DNA from: Owenia fusiformis
Lineage: Eukaryota; Annelida; Polychaeta; Sabellida; Oweniidae
Direction: 5' to 3'
DNA length: 64,000 nt
Assembly (NCBI GenBank): GCA_903813345.2
Contig: CAIIXF020000011.1
Location: 30,060,166 to 30,124,165 of the forward strand
A program made the position numbers and the translations under genes. The notes below the pieces were generated by a model. That model saw only the letters and a list, made by a program, of their open reading frames with translations, was not told the DNA's origin and made no database searches. Below are positions 61,324 through 64,000 of this stretch, piece by piece. Position 1 is the first letter of the stretch. Each line of letters begins with the position of its first letter.

Positions 61324-61430
61324 GGACCATATACAGGTGGACTGTAAGTTCTAGATAAGGACCATTTATTGGTGGACTATAAGTACTAGATAAGGACCAT
61401 ATACTGGTGGACTGTAAGTAAGATTGTAGA
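61324..61430. repeat. Three diverged AAGGACCATATACTGGTGG units
   Basis: Units of about 36-42 bp, each AAGGACCAT...GGTGGACTRTAAGT, followed by CTAGAT. Confidence 0.75.
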
Positions 61431-61954
61431 TAAGGTTGGCATCAGGTCTTGTTGCCATGCCAACACAGTGAAATAGGGTTTAATCAGTTCATTAGCTTTA
61501 ATTGTGCATTTTGTGCCATGTTATGTGAATATAGTGGTTTAGAAATACTGCCAAATTGTAAGATGTAATAAGTTAATCATGAAGAAGATTGTTGTATTGT
61601 ACATGATATTGCTTTTACATGAGTTGATAAATTGTAAATGCACATGTATAAGCAATCATGTACATTACATTATATTTGAGAGGATTGAAAGATGGGGAAA
61701 ATGGGAGAGATGATGAAAACCAGAGAAGTATTATTGAAGCACAGAAACTAGGAGTATTATACTGTTAACAATGGCATAGTTGATGTCTCTCTGTATCTAT
61801 GTAAATTAAGAGTTGTACATTATATAAAAAGTATTTATTGTATATTGGGTAGTAGTCTTGTGGCCATTATTGATTGTTGCTTTGCTTTTTATTTGATTGC
61901 TTGTACTATTGGCCTTACTGAATGATTAAGGAATAGTTTGTACAACTGGCTAAA

Positions 61955-62126
61955 AGCACAGCTGAATGCATGTGCAGCTGCATACATGTTCAGCTAAATA
62001 CATATACAGCTGATAACTTGTTCAGCTGCACATATGTATAGTTGAATACATATGCAGCTAATAATGTGTACAGCTGCACATGTGTACAGCTAAATACATA
62101 TACATGTACAGCTAGATACATGTTTA
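61955..62126. repeat. Degenerate ACATATACAGCTGAATACAT array
   Basis: About nine AGCTG/AGCTA words spaced roughly 15-25 bp with ACATAT-like text between them; several are CAGCTG E-box palindromes. Confidence 0.7.
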
Positions 62127-62486
62127 CATTATGATTATGATTATTATTGAACTCTGATTCTAAGAATGAGCTCTAGTCTGACTATTTTTACTTTCTATTG
62201 TGTAAAAGTTAAAACTTGATCTAAGACTCTAACTGCTAAAATTATAATCATGCTGTGTATAAAAACTGTTAAATGTTTGCTAGACCTCAGAAGTTGACTA
62301 TTTACAGTAAAAAGTGTTTTCCATATTATAAAGTGTTTATAGTACTAATCTTTAGGAGATAAAACATATCATTTAGGTATGAAAGTATTCCTTATATGAT
62401 AAAATCATGTTTATATACCACTGAAAGTGGCACTACACAATTTAAGTGATTCAGTTTTATATTTACCTTGTAGTTAATATAGCATA

Positions 62487-62779
62487 CCATGGGCATTCTA
62501 TTGGAAGCCCATGGGCATTCTATTGGAAGCCCATGGGCATTCTATTTGAAGCCCATGGGCATTCTATTTGAAGCCCATGGGCATTCTATTGGAAGCCCAT
62601 GGGCATTCTATTGGAAGCCCATGGGCATTCTATTGGAAGCCCATGGACATTCTGTTGGAAGCCCATGGGCATTCTATTGGAAGCCCATGGACATTCTGTT
62701 GGAAGCCCATGGGCATTCTATTGGAAGCCCATGGGCATTCTGTTGGAAGCCCATGGGCATTCTATTGGAAGCCTATGAG
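62487..62779. repeat. 22-bp minisatellite, 13 copies
   Basis: Unit CCCATGGGCATTCTATTGGA AG with a few variants (TTTGAAG, GGACATTCTG). Each unit holds the palindrome CCCATGGG. As 22 is not a multiple of three, the ORFs across it are artefacts of the repeat. Confidence 0.95.
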
Positions 62780-62786
62780 CATACCA

Positions 62787-62792
62787 AATAAA
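62787..62792 (+). terminator. Candidate poly(A) signal of GOGAT
   Basis: AATAAA, the first canonical hexamer after the GOGAT stop, directly after the minisatellite. Confidence 0.45.
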
Positions 62793-63020
62793 TTATGTTT
62801 TTTAGTTGAATTAAATGTGTGTTGTACAGACTGATATATACTGTTTGTAATCTCTATCTGTTAAGTCGGTACTTTTTGTTATGCTTTTACATCTTTTGTT
62901 TTGTATAGGCCTTTAGTTATATATCTAAGGCCTAGCTTATCTGTGTTTGTTTTATTTCATGGATTTGTTAAGCGGCTTAATGGATGATATTTGGAGGATT
63001 TGAAATTCGTATGTTATAAG

Positions 63021-63174
63021 CAGGTGTTAAGCTAAGGTTCTGAGAGCAACTAGTCAAAATGGCATTACGGACCAGTTGCCGTGTTATTTTCCTATACAAA
63101 GTGGAAGAACCAACTGGTCCATTTCAAAATTAACCTGGCAATGACCAGTGGACTGGCCCTTAACGCAAGCACTG
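63021..63174. mobile_element. 154-bp hAT-type MITE with 8-bp target duplication
   Basis: GTTATAAG flanks both sides exactly (63013-63020, 63175-63182). The tips CAGGTGTTAAGC and GCAAGCACTG are inverted at CAG/CTG and share TTAAGG further in. It has no coding capacity. Confidence 0.8.
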
Positions 63175-63182
63175 GTTATAAG

Positions 63183-64000
63183 GCATTTACAGAAATCCTG
63201 CATCAAACATTCATGTATAGTTATGTTGATTTATTATGATATCCTACCTCTAAATTATATGCCTTTGATTCCTTTGCTATCTATCTATTGCAGTGGGCAT
63301 ATAATTGAGAAGTGGGTATATTTATGAATCTGGAAATTAATTGATTAAGATTTTCCCAATTTTAACTTTATATCAAGTACAATGTATGTGATACTATGAG
63401 TAGCTAACAAATCAAAGGCATTGTGGCAGCTAAACTACATGGTGAAAGGGGAATGAGACTAGTCTGTAATTTTTAAGAGAATGTAATCTCGTCATTCAAT
63501 CATATATTTATTCATGTATGTATGCTTTAATGGTATTTATGCTTTATGTTGCTTCTGATGAATTATGCAATAGAGCCCTTCATCATCCCTTTACAATATT
63601 TTTTAGGGGAGTGGGGTGGGGGGGGGATTTTTTTTTCACTTTTCACTCAACACAGGAAGATCTCTCCTGCCCTGGTGTGGTAAAACATTTTGGGTCTCTT
63701 GCTTTAGAACATTTGGACCCATTTCTTCAAAAATTGAGGCATTATGAAAATGAGAGAACAGGAACTCCCAGTTTGTGCATCATTTGATGTGTTATACTTG
63801 AAATGGTGAAATAGGGCTTTATGTGCCAATGTGACAATGTAGATATACTCATCTTTGTACCCTTTCACCCTTTTCACCAGTTTTTTTGTAGTTTAGAAAC
63901 AAATAGTTTGAATTTGTCTTAGTGATATCACAGTTTTTTGAAACACAATGTTATGTAATCATAACCAAGGGCCCTGGTTGTTTAGTATACCAGGTTTATT
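63183..64000. other. Downstream stretch without a gene
   Basis: Only a G-rich run (63605-63626) is notable. The 89-codon plus-strand ORF at 63518-63787 has no recognisable domain. Confidence 0.5.

Larger units (their letters stand above)
60864..62810 (+). other. Predicted GOGAT 3' untranslated region
   Basis: The first AATAAA after the stop is at 62787-62792. If it is the signal, the 3' UTR is about 1.9 kb and includes the repeats at 61324, 61960 and 62487. An earlier variant signal is possible. Confidence 0.45.

Noticed and set aside
62489-62834. Plus-strand ORFs of repeated GILLEAHGHSIGSPW-type text
   Set aside because: A product of the 22-bp minisatellite read in successive frames; not coding.
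63518-63787. 89-codon plus-strand ORF downstream of GOGAT
   Set aside because: No recognisable domain, low-complexity stretch in the middle, no splice or promoter context.

Overview
This is a eukaryotic, almost certainly marine invertebrate window. It is AT-rich, its genes are split by GT-AG introns, and it is dense in short DNA transposons and tandem repeats. Several mobile elements pair a TCCG/TCTG microsatellite with 135-165 bp core repeats, the build of 'pearl'/HINE elements known from bivalve molluscs. I therefore lean to a mollusc or other lophotrochozoan, but this is inference.

The backbone is one plus-strand gene, 2526-60863: the glutamate synthase (GOGAT) of nitrogen assimilation. 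I placed 42 exons that join in one continuous frame of 2053 codons plus a stop. They run through the glutaminase domain, central domain, FMN/3Fe-4S synthase domain, GXGXG domain, a charged linker, and the fused NAD(P)H-oxidising subunit with its cysteine clusters and two dinucleotide-binding folds. Only the extreme N terminus, including the catalytic Cys exon, is missing; it should lie upstream of the window.

Intron 34 (33075-55367, 22.3 kb) splits the cysteine cluster of the GltD-like part. It holds two tandem minus-strand paralogues (A 39602-44510, B 46795-52391). Each has a TATA box, an untranslated first exon and five coding exons for a 475-residue secreted protein with two von Willebrand factor A domains. 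Exon lengths are identical in the two copies while their introns have diverged by mobile insertions: a 1987 bp element with 515 bp inverted repeats in A, and a 2.2 kb repeat-expanded element carrying a RecQ-like helicase fragment in B.

Other contents: a 94-96 bp satellite (4216-5545), a decayed mariner element (30175-31231), MITEs with clear target duplications (27232-27370, 45743-46126, 63021-63174), partial duplications of GOGAT exons inside its own introns, and a 22 bp minisatellite just before the first AATAAA after the GOGAT stop. I saw no tRNA, rRNA, CRISPR array or prokaryotic feature.
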